A stretch of DNA of 41,707 nucleotides, from contig CALKNK010000014.1 of the NCBI GenBank assembly GCA_938091165.1, positions 1-41,707 on the forward strand, in the 5' to 3' direction. The notes below the pieces were generated by a model, which worked only from the letters and a program-made list of their open reading frames with translations, searched no databases and had not been told where the DNA came from. This document shows, piece after piece, positions 15,154 through 24,062 of the stretch. The position numbers and the translations under genes were made by a program. The DNA is from an uncultured Ilumatobacter sp. GTDB taxonomy: Bacteria > Actinomycetota > Acidimicrobiia > Acidimicrobiales > Ilumatobacteraceae. How positions within the stretch are numbered: the first letter of the stretch is position 1; every line of letters begins with the position of its first letter.

Positions 15154-16926
15154 CTAGCCAAACGCCCAAGGGATCATGGCGGTGGAGATCAACAACGTGG
15201 TCAGCGTCAGCGGTGCACCGACTCGCGTGAAGTCCGTGAACCGATAGCCGCCGAGGCCAAACACCATCAGGTTTGTTTGATATCCGACAGGTGACAAGAA
15301 CGAGCACGACGCGCCTATCAACACTGCCACGGTCAGCATTCTTGGCTCGACGTTTGCATCGGCGGCGATCGAGAGCGAGATCGGCACCATGAGCGCTGCA
15401 GCCGCAGTGTTCGTGAGTAGCTCCGTCAAAGCAATCGTGGCAAGCATCACCATGATCACGTGGCCTGCATTGCCCAACCCCAGGCCGTCGGCCCATTCGA
15501 CGGCTCCAGCGATTTCGGCAGCAAGTCCGCTCTCAGACATCGCTGCTCCGAGGCTGATTGCCGCCGCCATGGTCGCCACTACATGGATGTTGATCGACCG
15601 CCAAGCCTGACCCAAAGAGATCGCCCGACCGGCCACCACCACAATCGCTGACGCGAGGGCCGCCTCGAACAGATCCAAGAAGCCCGTCACCGCTGCAACG
15701 ACCAATCCAGCCGTTGCGAGAATGACCAGCGTCGACCGGTCACGGCGAGCCGGGGGTTGCTCCTCTAGGGCCGCTATCAGTGAGAAGTCGGCATGACCTC
15801 GCCAACGGGACGCAAACGATTCATCGGCGAGCACCAACAGAACGTCACCAGCCCGGAGCGTCACCTGCCCGAGTTGACCACCAACATCGCCGTCCGCGCG
15901 ATGAATCGCCATCACTGCGGCTCCGTAGCTGGCACGGAAACCCACCGACTTTAACGATCCCCCGACCAACACCGATCCAGGTGCTACCACCGCCTCGAAG
16001 ACTCGAGCATCAGGCCCTTGCGCAGCAGTGACGTGCTGCTCCTCCAGCATCGTGAGACCCTCAATGTCATGAAGGTCGATCATTCTCGCTACGTCGCCGA
16101 CAAAGCAACAGACATCACCCACCTCGAGACGCGTGTGAGGCGATGCAGCAAGAGACGTGGTCGACCGCCTCTCGACGTCAGGGCGCTCCACCAGCGCCAA
16201 GAACGCGCCGTCGAGATTCCTGAGTCCTGACTCTGCGATCGTCCGACCGGCGATTGGGCCGCCAGCAGTCACACGGGCAGCAAGCTGGAACTCGCGGCCA
16301 CGCCGGTCGACATCTGACAGTGCCGCTGCCCGCTCCGGAAGCAGCCGCATCCCGATCGTCGACAACACCCCCACACCAACTACTGCAACGGGAAGACCGA
16401 CCACGGTAATCTCGAGCACGCCGAGTGGTTCCTCGCCCGAGCGGCTCAGCAAATCGGAGACAACGAGATTGGTCGACGTGCCGATCAGGGTGATCACGCC
16501 GCCCAAAACGCTCGCGAACGAGAGTGGGAGCAGAAAACGCGATGCACTCACTCCATTGAGTTGCGACCATCGCACCACGCGAGGAGCGAACATCGCGACC
16601 AGCGGTGTGTTCGGTACGACCGACGATGCGCCAGCAGTCACCGCCGCCAGCATCACGATTGAGCCGTTGCGGTCGAGGAGGCGGTCGAACACGCGCGAGA
16701 ACGTCCCTGTCGCGGTGACCGCTCCTGCCAAGATGTACAGCGCTCCGATCGTCGCCGGTGCCGGACTGGCGAGCCCACTGAGTGCAATCTCAGAATCGAT
16801 AACGCCGGCAAACATCAGGGAAACGACGGCGCCACCCAATACGACGACCGGTGCCAGACGATCGACGATGAGAACCACCACACAGCTGAGAATCACGACA
16901 AGCGCGATCCAGGCGTCGAGTGTCAT
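15154..16926 (-). CDS. SLC13/DASS-type anion permease with two TrkA-C domains, 590 aa
   Basis: Membrane segments lie at both ends (about residues 1-195 and 400-590), separated by a soluble insert of about 200 residues that reads as two TrkA-C (RCK-C) domains (AARVTAGGPIAGRTIAESGLRNLDGAFLALVER and EAVVAPGSVLVGGSLKSVGFRASYGAAVMAIHR). The membrane halves carry the repeated SNT-type loops of the family: IGTSTNLVVSDLL and, near the C-terminus, SPVGYQTNLMVFGLGGYR. This architecture is that of SLC13-like sulfate/dicarboxylate permeases. It lies 50 nt downstream of cysNC on the same strand, so Na+-coupled sulfate uptake feeding the CysD/CysNC pathway is the most likely job. Confidence 0.85.
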   Translation of the reverse strand: MTLDAWIALVVILSCVVVLIVDRLAPVVVLGGAVVSLMFAGVIDSEIALSGLASPAPATIGALYILAGAVTATGTFSRVFDRLLDRNGSIVMLAAVTAGASSVVPNTPLVAMFAPRVVRWSQLNGVSASRFLLPLSFASVLGGVITLIGTSTNLVVSDLLSRSGEEPLGVLEITVVGLPVAVVGVGVLSTIGMRLLPERAAALSDVDRRGREFQLAARVTAGGPIAGRTIAESGLRNLDGAFLALVERPDVERRSTTSLAASPHTRLEVGDVCCFVGDVARMIDLHDIEGLTMLEEQHVTAAQGPDARVFEAVVAPGSVLVGGSLKSVGFRASYGAAVMAIHRADGDVGGQLGQVTLRAGDVLLVLADESFASRWRGHADFSLIAALEEQPPARRDRSTLVILATAGLVVAAVTGFLDLFEAALASAIVVVAGRAISLGQAWRSINIHVVATMAAAISLGAAMSESGLAAEIAGAVEWADGLGLGNAGHVIMVMLATIALTELLTNTAAAALMVPISLSIAADANVEPRMLTVAVLIGASCSFLSPVGYQTNLMVFGLGGYRFTDFTRVGAPLTLTTLLISTAMIPWAFG

Positions 16927-16976
16927 TTGAGCCGTCCGTCGCGTAAGAGAGTCAACTAATCCGGTCAGGGACTCGG

Positions 16977-18878
16977 TCAGTCGAGCAGGCCCTTCGAGCG
17001 AAGCGCTGCGATCACCTGATCGGCAGCTTCCTCTGCCGTCATCGCCGTGGTATCAACCCTGATCTCCGGCGATTCGGGTGCTTCGTAGGGTGAGTCGATT
17101 CCGGTGAAGTTGGTCAGCTCACCGGCCCGGGCCTTGGCGTACAGACCCTTCGGGTCGCGCTCTTCTGCAATGTCGAGCGGCGTGTCGACGTGGACCTCGA
17201 TGAACTCGCCCGCTTCGACTCGCTCGCGCGCCAAACGGCGTTCGGCCCGGAATGGCGAGATGAACGAGACAAGGACCACCAGGCCCGCGTCGACCATCAG
17301 GCCAGATACTTCTGCGATTCGGCGAATGTTCTCAACCCGATCTGCATCGGTGAACCCAAGATCACGGTTCAGGCCGTGACGGACGTTGTCGCCGTCAAGG
17401 AGGTATGTGCGCACGCCAAGCGTGTGGAGTTTCGACTCGACGATGTTCGCGATGGTCGACTTGCCCGACCCTGACAGGCCGGTGAACCAGACAACGCCAG
17501 GCTGATGATTGTTCTGGTCAGCGCGGGCCGCTTTGTCGACGCGCACGTCCTGCCAGTAGATGTTGTGGCTTCGGCGAAGAGCGAAGTGCAACATGCCTGC
17601 GCCCACGGTGTTCTGGGTGCGCTTGTCGATGATGACAAACGAGCCCGTGTCGCGGTTGTCGGCATAGGCATCGAAAGGAATTGGCCGGTCGAGACTCAGG
17701 TTGCAGACACCGATCTCGTTGAGCTCAAGTGTGTTCGCAGCAAGATGCTCCAGCGAGTTGACGTCAACCCGATACTTCGGATGTGCAATTGTCACCCCCA
17801 TCGTGCGGGTCCCGACCTTCAAGAGGTACGGGCGGCCGGGCAGCATCCCGTCTTCGTGCATCCAGACCACGTGTGCCTCAAACTGGTCAGCAACTTCGGC
17901 TGGCGCGTCACCAGCGCACATCAAGTCGCCGCGGCTCGCGTCGATCTCGTCGGTGAGCGTGATCGTGACCGACTGGCCTGCGACCGCAACGTCGAGATCT
18001 CCGTCCATTGTGACGATGCGATCAACGGTGCTGGTCGTGCCTGCGGGAAGCACTCGGATGGGATCGCCGGGCTTGATCGAGCCCCCGACGATTCGACCTG
18101 AGAACCCACGGAAGTCGAGGTTGGGGCGGTTGACCCACTGGACCGGCATGCGAAACGGTCCCGCAGCCACGTCGTCATCAACGGGAACGTCTTCGAGATA
18201 CGTCATCAGCGTCGGACCGTCGTACCACGGCGTGGCCACGCTGTATTCGACGATGTTGTCGCCCTTCAGCGCTGAGACCGGAACATAGGTGATGTCGCTC
18301 AAGCCGATCTGCTCAGCGAATTCGCCGAACTCGGTCACGATTGCGTTGTAGATCTCCTCCGAGTAGTCGACGAGGTCCATCTTGTTGATGGCAACAACAA
18401 CCTTGCGGATGCCGAGCAGCGACACGAGGTAACTGTGGCGGCGAGTCTGAGTGAGGACGCCCTTGCGCGCATCGACCATGAGGACGGCAACGTCAGCGGT
18501 TGACGCACCGGTCACCATATTCCGCGTGTACTGCTCGTGACCAGGGGTGTCGGCGACGATGAACTTGCGCTTCTCGGTCGAGAAGAAGCGGTAGGCAACG
18601 TCGATCGTGATGCCCTGTTCGCGTTCGGCGGTGAGACCGTCGAGCAGCAGCGCGAAGTCAAGGTCCGTGCCCTGGGTACCGGCCTTGGCCGAGTCGACCT
18701 CGAGTTGAGCCAGGTGGTCTTCGAACACCATGTGCGACTCGTACAGGAGTCGCCCGATCAGGGTGCTCTTGCCGTCGTCGACGCTGCCACACGTGATGAA
18801 GCGAAGCAGTGACTTGTACTGGTGCGACGTCAGATACTCGTCGATGTCCACCGCAATGAGATCAGAGACATGGGCCAT
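16977..18878 (-). CDS. cysNC: Bifunctional sulfate adenylyltransferase subunit 1 / adenylylsulfate kinase, 633 aa
   Basis: Residues 1 to about 430 are CysN, an EF-Tu-like GTPase: GSVDDGKSTLIGRLLYES (P-loop), ERQEGIT-type switch as EREQGITIDVAYRFF, DTPGHEQYTRNMVTGAS, and NKMDLVDY. Residues from about 440 on are CysC, the APS kinase: WFTGLSGSGKSTIANIVE, LLDGDNVRHGLNRDLGFTDADRVENIRR, and the signature SFISPFRAERRLAR with DPKGLYAKARAGE. The enzyme makes APS with CysD (GTP hydrolysis drives the reaction) and phosphorylates it to PAPS. AAGGAG lies 8 nt before ATG 18878. It is 52 nt downstream of cysD, in one operon. Sulfate released by the three sulfatase-like enzymes of this window could enter here. 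Confidence 0.97.
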   Translation of the reverse strand: MAHVSDLIAVDIDEYLTSHQYKSLLRFITCGSVDDGKSTLIGRLLYESHMVFEDHLAQLEVDSAKAGTQGTDLDFALLLDGLTAEREQGITIDVAYRFFSTEKRKFIVADTPGHEQYTRNMVTGASTADVAVLMVDARKGVLTQTRRHSYLVSLLGIRKVVVAINKMDLVDYSEEIYNAIVTEFGEFAEQIGLSDITYVPVSALKGDNIVEYSVATPWYDGPTLMTYLEDVPVDDDVAAGPFRMPVQWVNRPNLDFRGFSGRIVGGSIKPGDPIRVLPAGTTSTVDRIVTMDGDLDVAVAGQSVTITLTDEIDASRGDLMCAGDAPAEVADQFEAHVVWMHEDGMLPGRPYLLKVGTRTMGVTIAHPKYRVDVNSLEHLAANTLELNEIGVCNLSLDRPIPFDAYADNRDTGSFVIIDKRTQNTVGAGMLHFALRRSHNIYWQDVRVDKAARADQNNHQPGVVWFTGLSGSGKSTIANIVESKLHTLGVRTYLLDGDNVRHGLNRDLGFTDADRVENIRRIAEVSGLMVDAGLVVLVSFISPFRAERRLARERVEAGEFIEVHVDTPLDIAEERDPKGLYAKARAGELTNFTGIDSPYEAPESPEIRVDTTAMTAEEAADQVIAALRSKGLLD

Positions 18879-18930
18879 CAGAGATTCTCCTTGTTACAGC
18901 CGGTCATGGTGCTGAACCTTTTGTCCTGCA

Positions 18931-19860
18931 TCAGAAATAGCCCTCTTGCTTCTTCTTTTCCATCGAGCCGGCTGAGTCGGTGTCGATCAAACGGCCCTCA
19001 CGCTCAGACGTCGTGGCGAGCAACATCTCCTGGATGATTCCTGTCAGGCTGTCCGCATCGCTCTCGATCGCGCCTGACAGCGGATAGCAGCCAAGCGTGC
19101 GGAACCGCACGTTCTTGATCTCAGGCTCCTCGCCCGGTTCGAACTGGAATCGGTCGTCGTCGACCATGATCAATGTGCCACCACGATGCACGACAGGCCG
19201 CGGCGCGGCGTAGTACAGCGGAACAATCGGGATCTGCTCGAGGTGGACGTACTGCCAGACGTCGAGTTCGGTCCAGTTGGAGATCGGGAAGACGCGCAGC
19301 GTCTCACCAGGGCTACGACGTGCGTTGTAGATCTGCCAAAGCTCGGGGCGTTGCCGCTTCGGGTCCCATTGGTGCTGCGGTGAGCGAACGGAGAAGATGC
19401 GCTCTTTGGCCCGTGATTTCTCCTCGTCGCGCCGAGCACCGCCGAAGCACAGGTCGAACTTGTTCATGTCGATCGCCTGCTTGAGACCCTCGGTCTTCCA
19501 CATGTCCGTATGCATCGACGATCCGTGTTCGAACGGGTTGATGCCGCGCTCGACGCACTCCGGGTTCTGGTGCACGATGAGGTCGACGCCAAGCTCTTTG
19601 GCCTTGGCGTCGCGAAATGCGTACATCTCGCTGAACTTCCACGCGGTGTCCACGTGGACCAACGGGAACGGCGGCTTGCTGGGATAGAACGCTTTCATTG
19701 CCAGGTGCAGCATGACCGAGCTGTCTTTACCAATGCTGTACAGCATCGCCGGGTTGTCACTCTCGGAGACGGCCTCGCGCATGATGTGGATGGCCTCAGC
19801 CTCCAAGCGCTGCAAGTGCGTCAGTCTCTCCACTGATGGAGCATTGTCTACCAAGTTCAC
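18931..19860 (-). CDS. cysD: Sulfate adenylyltransferase subunit 2 CysD, 309 aa
   Basis: The PP-loop ATPase features of CysD are present: HLQRLEAEAIHIMREAVSESDNPAMLYSIGKDSSVMLHLAMKAFYP, FPLVHVDTAWKFSEMYAFRD, CFGGARRDEEKSRAKERIFSVR, and the C-terminal LRTLGC-like RFRTLGCYPLSGAIES. The subunit adenylates sulfate together with CysN. GTG 19860 was chosen because the conserved protein starts right after it (NLVDNAPSVERLTHL) and a TATCCT -10 box lies 7 nt upstream, giving a leaderless mRNA; the longer frame to 20052 overlaps the upstream regulator gene. Length is close to the usual 302 aa. Confidence 0.96.
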   Translation of the reverse strand: MNLVDNAPSVERLTHLQRLEAEAIHIMREAVSESDNPAMLYSIGKDSSVMLHLAMKAFYPSKPPFPLVHVDTAWKFSEMYAFRDAKAKELGVDLIVHQNPECVERGINPFEHGSSMHTDMWKTEGLKQAIDMNKFDLCFGGARRDEEKSRAKERIFSVRSPQHQWDPKRQRPELWQIYNARRSPGETLRVFPISNWTELDVWQYVHLEQIPIVPLYYAAPRPVVHRGGTLIMVDDDRFQFEPGEEPEIKNVRFRTLGCYPLSGAIESDADSLTGIIQEMLLATTSEREGRLIDTDSAGSMEKKKQEGYF

Positions 19861-19867
19861 GGAGAAT

Positions 19868-19897
19868 AGGATAAACACATCAGAGTCAAAGGCGCAA
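19868..19897 (-). promoter_or_regulatory. Leaderless promoter of cysD-cysNC-permease
   Basis: On the minus strand TTGCGC (19897-19892) and TATCCT (19873-19868) are 18 nt apart, and TATCCT is followed by 7 nt and then GTG 19860. This is a good -35/-10 pair for a transcript starting at or next to the start codon. It separates cysD from the Rrf2 gene, so the sulfate genes have their own promoter and are a likely target of that regulator. Confidence 0.6.
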
Positions 19898-19927
19898 CCC
19901 TTTCCTTGGTGAGGCGCGCGGGATCGG

Positions 19928-20410
19928 TCAGCGCTGATGGCGGGCGGCGGTGTCGAACTGATACTCACCGGCGAGTTCGGCAACCTCGTCCGGCAGTTCG
20001 CCTGAGACGAGGTCAGCGAGGCTGACACCCTCGAGCACTCGACGCAGCCCACCGCGAATTGCCATCCACACCTGCGGCAGTGCGTCCGCCGGGGCGGGAT
20101 ATGTCAGATCCCGCAGGCTCTCGTCATGAACGTCCGCCAGTGGGCCATCGACCGCACGAAACACGTCGGCCAACGAGATGTCGGCAGCCGGCCGAGAGAG
20201 CGAGAACCCACCATCGGGACCGCGCTTCGATCGCACAAGCTCGGCACGCTTCAGGTCCCGAGTGATGTCGAGCAAGTACTTCAGCGAGATGTTCTGGCGC
20301 TGCGCAATCGCATCAGCCTTCACGACTCCGCCCGGCCGCGTCGCCAGTTCACCCGACGCGAGTTCGACCATCGCCCGAACGGCGTTGTCGACTCGCTCCG
20401 AGATGCGCAT
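19928..20410 (-). CDS. Rrf2 family transcriptional regulator, 160 aa
   Basis: MRISERVDNAVRAMVELA opens a winged-helix domain with ADAIAQRQNISLKYLLDITRDLKRAELVRSKRGPDGGFSLSRPAADISLADVFRAVDGPLA, the standard Rrf2 block. No cysteines are present in the ligand/wing region, so it cannot bind an iron-sulfur cluster as IscR or NsrR do; it resembles CymR, which controls sulfur and cysteine genes in complex with CysK. Its position directly upstream of cysD supports a sulfur-assimilation role. TACCGT ends 7 nt before ATG 20410, so the gene is itself probably leaderless. Confidence 0.88.
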   Translation of the reverse strand: MRISERVDNAVRAMVELASGELATRPGGVVKADAIAQRQNISLKYLLDITRDLKRAELVRSKRGPDGGFSLSRPAADISLADVFRAVDGPLADVHDESLRDLTYPAPADALPQVWMAIRGGLRRVLEGVSLADLVSGELPDEVAELAGEYQFDTAARHQR

Positions 20411-20463
20411 TGCCGGAACGGTATCGCCCACCTGTGCCGCAAAGAAGTTGTTTTCCGCCTTGC

Positions 20464-21312
20464 TTAGTCGCGGACGCGACGGAGGAGCACTTCCTGGGCG
20501 ATCGTCGCAACATGCGTGCCGTCGATGTTGAGCACATCGCCAGTCACCAAGCCGCGGCCGCCGTTGAGGCCGTGCGAGCGCGTGTCGAACCAGTGCCACT
20601 GATCGGCACGGCACGGCCGGTGGAACCAGACGGAATGGTCAAGGCTCGCACCCTGAAACTTCGTGCGATCGCTGTTGTTGTTGTCGAAGTCGGGGTGCGG
20701 CGACCGCGCCGCACGAGACGGTGCAGCATCTGACAGGAACGCCATCGCGAGCGTGTGCTTCACTGGGTCGTCGTCGAGGTCGGCCATAATCCGCAACCAG
20801 TAGCCGAGCCGACCTGGTTCGCCATCGACGCCGGGCAGGTCGATCGCACGTCGGTCGATGAGGTTCCCCCACGAGTAGTTGTCGAGGCTTGGGTCGTCAG
20901 GCAGCAAGATGCCGTCGGGGAACGTAGCGATCTGCGCGTCGACCTCGTCTTCATCCACCTGGAACGACACCGAGACGTTCAGGATCGCCCCAGCCGACTG
21001 GCGCGCCACCACCTGGCGTGTGCAGAACGAGCGGCCATCACGGAGCCGTTCAACTTCGAAACGGATCGGCTCGGTGATCGAACCCGGTCGGATGAAGTAC
21101 GAGTGCAGCGAGTGCGCCCGTCGATCTGGATCGACGGTAGCAATGGCAGCCGCCAACGCCTGGGCGACGACCTGCCCCCCGAACAGACGCTTGCCCCACG
21201 GGTACTTCGCCGAGATGCCGACGAAGGTGTCGGGTCCATGCGGCTCAAGTTCGAGCAAATCGTCGAAGTCAACGTCGTCGATTTTCGGGGCGATATTCCA
21301 TGGCTCGCTCAT
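20464..21312 (-). CDS. tesB: Acyl-CoA thioesterase II (TesB-like), 282 aa
   Basis: A double hot-dog thioesterase: LLELEPHGPDTFVGISAKYPWGKRLFGGQVVAQALAAA at the N-terminus, RAHSLHSYFIRPGSITEPIRFEVERLRDGRSFCTRQVVARQ in the first domain, and the second domain ending with SLDHSVWFHRPCRADQWHWFDTRSHGLNGGRGLVTGDVLNIDGTHVATIAQEVLLR, which holds the Asp/Thr/Gln-type catalytic residues of TesB. It cleaves medium- to long-chain acyl-CoA to free acid and CoA. ATG 21312 (MSEPWNIAPK) is used; it overlaps an open frame on the other strand, but the oxygenase there starts later. Confidence 0.92.
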   Translation of the reverse strand: MSEPWNIAPKIDDVDFDDLLELEPHGPDTFVGISAKYPWGKRLFGGQVVAQALAAAIATVDPDRRAHSLHSYFIRPGSITEPIRFEVERLRDGRSFCTRQVVARQSAGAILNVSVSFQVDEDEVDAQIATFPDGILLPDDPSLDNYSWGNLIDRRAIDLPGVDGEPGRLGYWLRIMADLDDDPVKHTLAMAFLSDAAPSRAARSPHPDFDNNNSDRTKFQGASLDHSVWFHRPCRADQWHWFDTRSHGLNGGRGLVTGDVLNIDGTHVATIAQEVLLRRVRD

Positions 21313-21389
21313 CGCTCCATCATCGCCCACGATCACCAATCCCCCGCATTTCCCGCGACTTTGATGTGCGCGCCGGGCAGGCTGGGTCG

Positions 21390-22364
21390 GTGGGAACAAT
21401 CGACACGGTAGACCTCAGCAGCGCGGACGCGCCGACACGACTCGATACTGCACTCCGTAAAGATGGCTTCGTCCAACTCGTCGGACATGGGTTGTCCGAC
21501 GAGATCGCCGACGGGCTGTGGTCCGGAATGGACGAGTTCTTTGCACTCTCCACCAACGTCAAGGCGCGATACGTCGTTGACGACGCCGCCGCCAACCGCG
21601 GATACCGGCAGCGTGGGAGTGAAGCACTGTCGTACTCGCTCGGTGAAGCGAGTCCACCCGACCTCTTCGAGTCGTTCAACTCCGGCCACGACTATCGCGC
21701 TGGAACCGATCGCCTGATCCAAGACACTCCATGGCCCACCGAGGCCCCCGAATTTGTCGCTGCCGCACAGCGCTACCTGTTGGAGATGGCTGCACTGTCG
21801 GCACGACTCGACGCGATCTTCGGAGAGATCATCGCCATTCCTGACCTTGCTCAACGATCAATGGCTGGACCCGACACGATGGCGTGCATCCGTTATGAGC
21901 GCCGCTCGGACGAAGTTGCGCCGGTGCCCGGCCAGAAGCGGATGGGCGCACACAGCGACTACACCACGTTCACCATTCTGCGCGCCGATCCGGTGCCTGG
22001 CCTCGAGATCCACACCAGCGGAGCCGCACCCGGCGAGCGCTGGAAATCGGTCATCCCCGACCCGGGCACGCTGCTCCTCAACGTCGGTGACCTCCTCGCG
22101 ATCTGGACCGACGATGCCTGGCCGTCAACAGTCCATCGCGTGCCACTGCGCGGCGACGGCACCGACCCAGCGCTGCGTCGATCGGTCGCGTACTTCCACT
22201 ATCCGGACCTCGACGTCAGCGTTGAACCGCTTCGGGCGTTCCGACACGCCGAGACGCGCTACTCACCCGTTACCGTCGCCGAACACCTTGCAGCCCGACT
22301 GATCGGACCAAAACAGCATGAGCCGTCTGCGGGCACGAGCACCGTTGGCGATCGACAGCTCTAA
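21390..22364 (+). CDS. 2-oxoglutarate/Fe(II) oxygenase of the isopenicillin N synthase family, 324 aa
   Basis: An N-terminal DIOX_N region (TIDTVDLSSADAPTRLDTALRKDGFVQLVGHGL) precedes the jelly roll. Iron ligands are visible as HSDYTTFTIL (His and Asp) and, about 60 residues later, HRVPLRG (His); the 2-oxoglutarate carboxylate-binding R-x-S is in LRRSVAYFHYP. These enzymes hydroxylate or cyclise small molecules with O2. GTG 21390 fits the start of the conserved domain; ATG 21300 would add 30 residues and overlap tesB. The stop overlaps by 4 nt the stop of the convergent dehydrogenase gene. The substrate cannot be read from sequence. Confidence 0.88.
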   Translation: MGTIDTVDLSSADAPTRLDTALRKDGFVQLVGHGLSDEIADGLWSGMDEFFALSTNVKARYVVDDAAANRGYRQRGSEALSYSLGEASPPDLFESFNSGHDYRAGTDRLIQDTPWPTEAPEFVAAAQRYLLEMAALSARLDAIFGEIIAIPDLAQRSMAGPDTMACIRYERRSDEVAPVPGQKRMGAHSDYTTFTILRADPVPGLEIHTSGAAPGERWKSVIPDPGTLLLNVGDLLAIWTDDAWPSTVHRVPLRGDGTDPALRRSVAYFHYPDLDVSVEPLRAFRHAETRYSPVTVAEHLAARLIGPKQHEPSAGTSTVGDRQL

Positions 22365-23311
22365 ATCTCTGAGACCAGCGATTCGTCGGCCACCCATGCC
22401 GTGAGATTGGCGACGAATCGTTCGTTCACGCGACGCCCAGTTCCGTCGGTGCTGCCCGAATTGTGTGGCGTGAGAATCACATTGGGAAGGCCCCACAGCG
22501 GATTGTCAGACGGCAGTGGCTCCGGGTCGGTCACATCGAGACCTGCGCCGCCAATGTCTCCAGCCGTCAGTGCTGCAATGAGCGCGGCCTGATCGACAAG
22601 CTCGCCACGGCCCACGTTGACGAAGAACGCGTGCGGCTGCATCGATCTGAGGACGTCCGCCGAAATCAAACCGCGGGTGTCGTTAGTGAGCGGTAGCGCA
22701 ACGACGACGACGTCGACTCCCGCCACGACATCGACCAGTTCTGACAGCGGGCGTGTCGGGTACGGCTCGTCGCCCTGCGCCGCGCGTCGCACGATCGTTG
22801 GACGCATCCCGAACTCATTGGCTAGCCGGGCGACTTCCTGACCAATCGGACCCCAACCGAGCACGGCCACGTGCTGCCCCTCAAGTTCATTCCAACGCGC
22901 CCATTCCCACTCGGCGCGGGACTGCGCCCGCATCATGCGGGGCAGATCGCGGGCCAACGCCAGCAGGTACATCATGACCGTACGCGCAATCGGTGCCGAG
23001 CTCGCGCCGGACGAATTCGACAGTCGAACCCCGCGCTCCAGAAACGTCGCAAACACCGGACTGTCAATGCCGGCTGACATCGAGTGGAGCCAACGCAGGT
23101 TGGGCGCTCGCATCGCGACGCCGAACCAGTGACCCGCACGTTCGGGCCATGCATCGTGAGAGAACTGGGCAATCGTGATGCGCTCGATGTCAGCGTCGGT
23201 GACGGGCGCATCACCCTCAAGCAGAACCGTCTCGATGTCGGGAGCAATCTCCCGGACCCGATCACCGAAATCAGCCCAGAACGTGTCGGTACAGAACAGC
23301 ACCTCGCTCAT
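22361..23311 (-). CDS. D-isomer-specific 2-hydroxyacid dehydrogenase, 316 aa
   Basis: A two-domain NAD-dependent dehydrogenase: catalytic domain at the N-terminus (LRWLHSMSAGIDSPVF), Rossmann domain with VAVLGWGPIGQEVARLANEFGM (GxGxxG), ALPLTNDTRGLI, FFVNVGRGELVDQAAL with the substrate-binding Arg, DVTDPEPLPSDNPLW with the catalytic Glu, and LTPHNSGS with the catalytic His. It interconverts 2-oxo and D-2-hydroxy acids; after the Rossmann motif IVRRAAQGDE suggests NADP may be used. Its start codon overlaps the stop of the CMD-family gene (ATGA), so the two are cotranslated. Confidence 0.92.
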   Translation of the reverse strand: MSEVLFCTDTFWADFGDRVREIAPDIETVLLEGDAPVTDADIERITIAQFSHDAWPERAGHWFGVAMRAPNLRWLHSMSAGIDSPVFATFLERGVRLSNSSGASSAPIARTVMMYLLALARDLPRMMRAQSRAEWEWARWNELEGQHVAVLGWGPIGQEVARLANEFGMRPTIVRRAAQGDEPYPTRPLSELVDVVAGVDVVVVALPLTNDTRGLISADVLRSMQPHAFFVNVGRGELVDQAALIAALTAGDIGGAGLDVTDPEPLPSDNPLWGLPNVILTPHNSGSTDGTGRRVNERFVANLTAWVADESLVSEI

Positions 23312-23973
23312 CGGGCGCCTCTTTGGTCGTTGCCGGCAGACGGCAGGCTGATGTCGCGGACGATGTCACGAGCATCAAAGTCCAGTGGTGCGTCGACCTC
23401 CACGATGCGTTCGTCGACATCGTCGAACTCGGTTCGCAGGGCCTTGGACATCACGGCATGCTGCGCATAGAGCGTGGTGATGTAGGTCAGCTCGAGCAGT
23501 TCATCGTCCGGCAACGCTGCTCGAAGCCCATCGAAAATCTCGTCGGGAACTCGGCCCATCCCGGTGATCAGGCAGTCGGCGTATCCGAGCACCAACCGTT
23601 CGAGGTCATTCCAGACCGGCGCCGCTGCACCCACGGCGACGGCGGCAATCCTGTTCTCCGACACACCAAGGCCCCGAAGCGATTTGCAGTGCTGGGAGTA
23701 GACGAATTGACTGCCGACCAACCACCCAGCCCGGGTCTGACCGAGTTCGCGCAGGACCGGATCGAGCTTGGCGCCTCGATACACGCCGAATCCCTGCACC
23801 GCGTGCTCGAACACTGCATGGTCATTGGCGAAAACGCTCCACCAATCGCCCGGTGTGCCCGTCGCCGTTCCCGGTTCGGCGACCGGGTCCCGATCGCCGA
23901 ACAACAAGCCGTACATCGTCTCGACGAGCGGCGAATCGTTCTCCTCGCGGGACACCTGGTGCAGTCGTGGCAT
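23308..23973 (-). CDS. Carboxymuconolactone decarboxylase (AhpD-like) family protein, 221 aa
   Basis: The middle region fits the CMD fold: LDPVLRELGQTRAGWLVGSQFVYSQHCKSLRGLGVSENRIAAV, followed by DLERLVLGYADCLITGMGRVPDEIFDGLRAALPDDELLELTYITTLYAQHAV. In AhpD the site is CxxC plus His; here it reads S-Q-H-C, so the first Cys is replaced by Ser and a disulfide reductase activity is unlikely. ATG 23973 (MPRLHQVSREEN) opens the homologous part. It is divergent to the nitronate monooxygenase gene, 89 nt apart, and leads a two-gene unit with the hydroxyacid dehydrogenase. Confidence 0.82.
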   Translation of the reverse strand: MPRLHQVSREENDSPLVETMYGLLFGDRDPVAEPGTATGTPGDWWSVFANDHAVFEHAVQGFGVYRGAKLDPVLRELGQTRAGWLVGSQFVYSQHCKSLRGLGVSENRIAAVAVGAAAPVWNDLERLVLGYADCLITGMGRVPDEIFDGLRAALPDDELLELTYITTLYAQHAVMSKALRTEFDDVDERIVEVDAPLDFDARDIVRDISLPSAGNDQRGAR

Positions 23974-24062
23974 CTGCTGATGCTGACAGAAAGCCAAGCG
24001 GCGCGGCGACACAGCCTGACTCTGCTTCTCGGCGACGTGGCCCTACGCGACAAGATGGCGCG

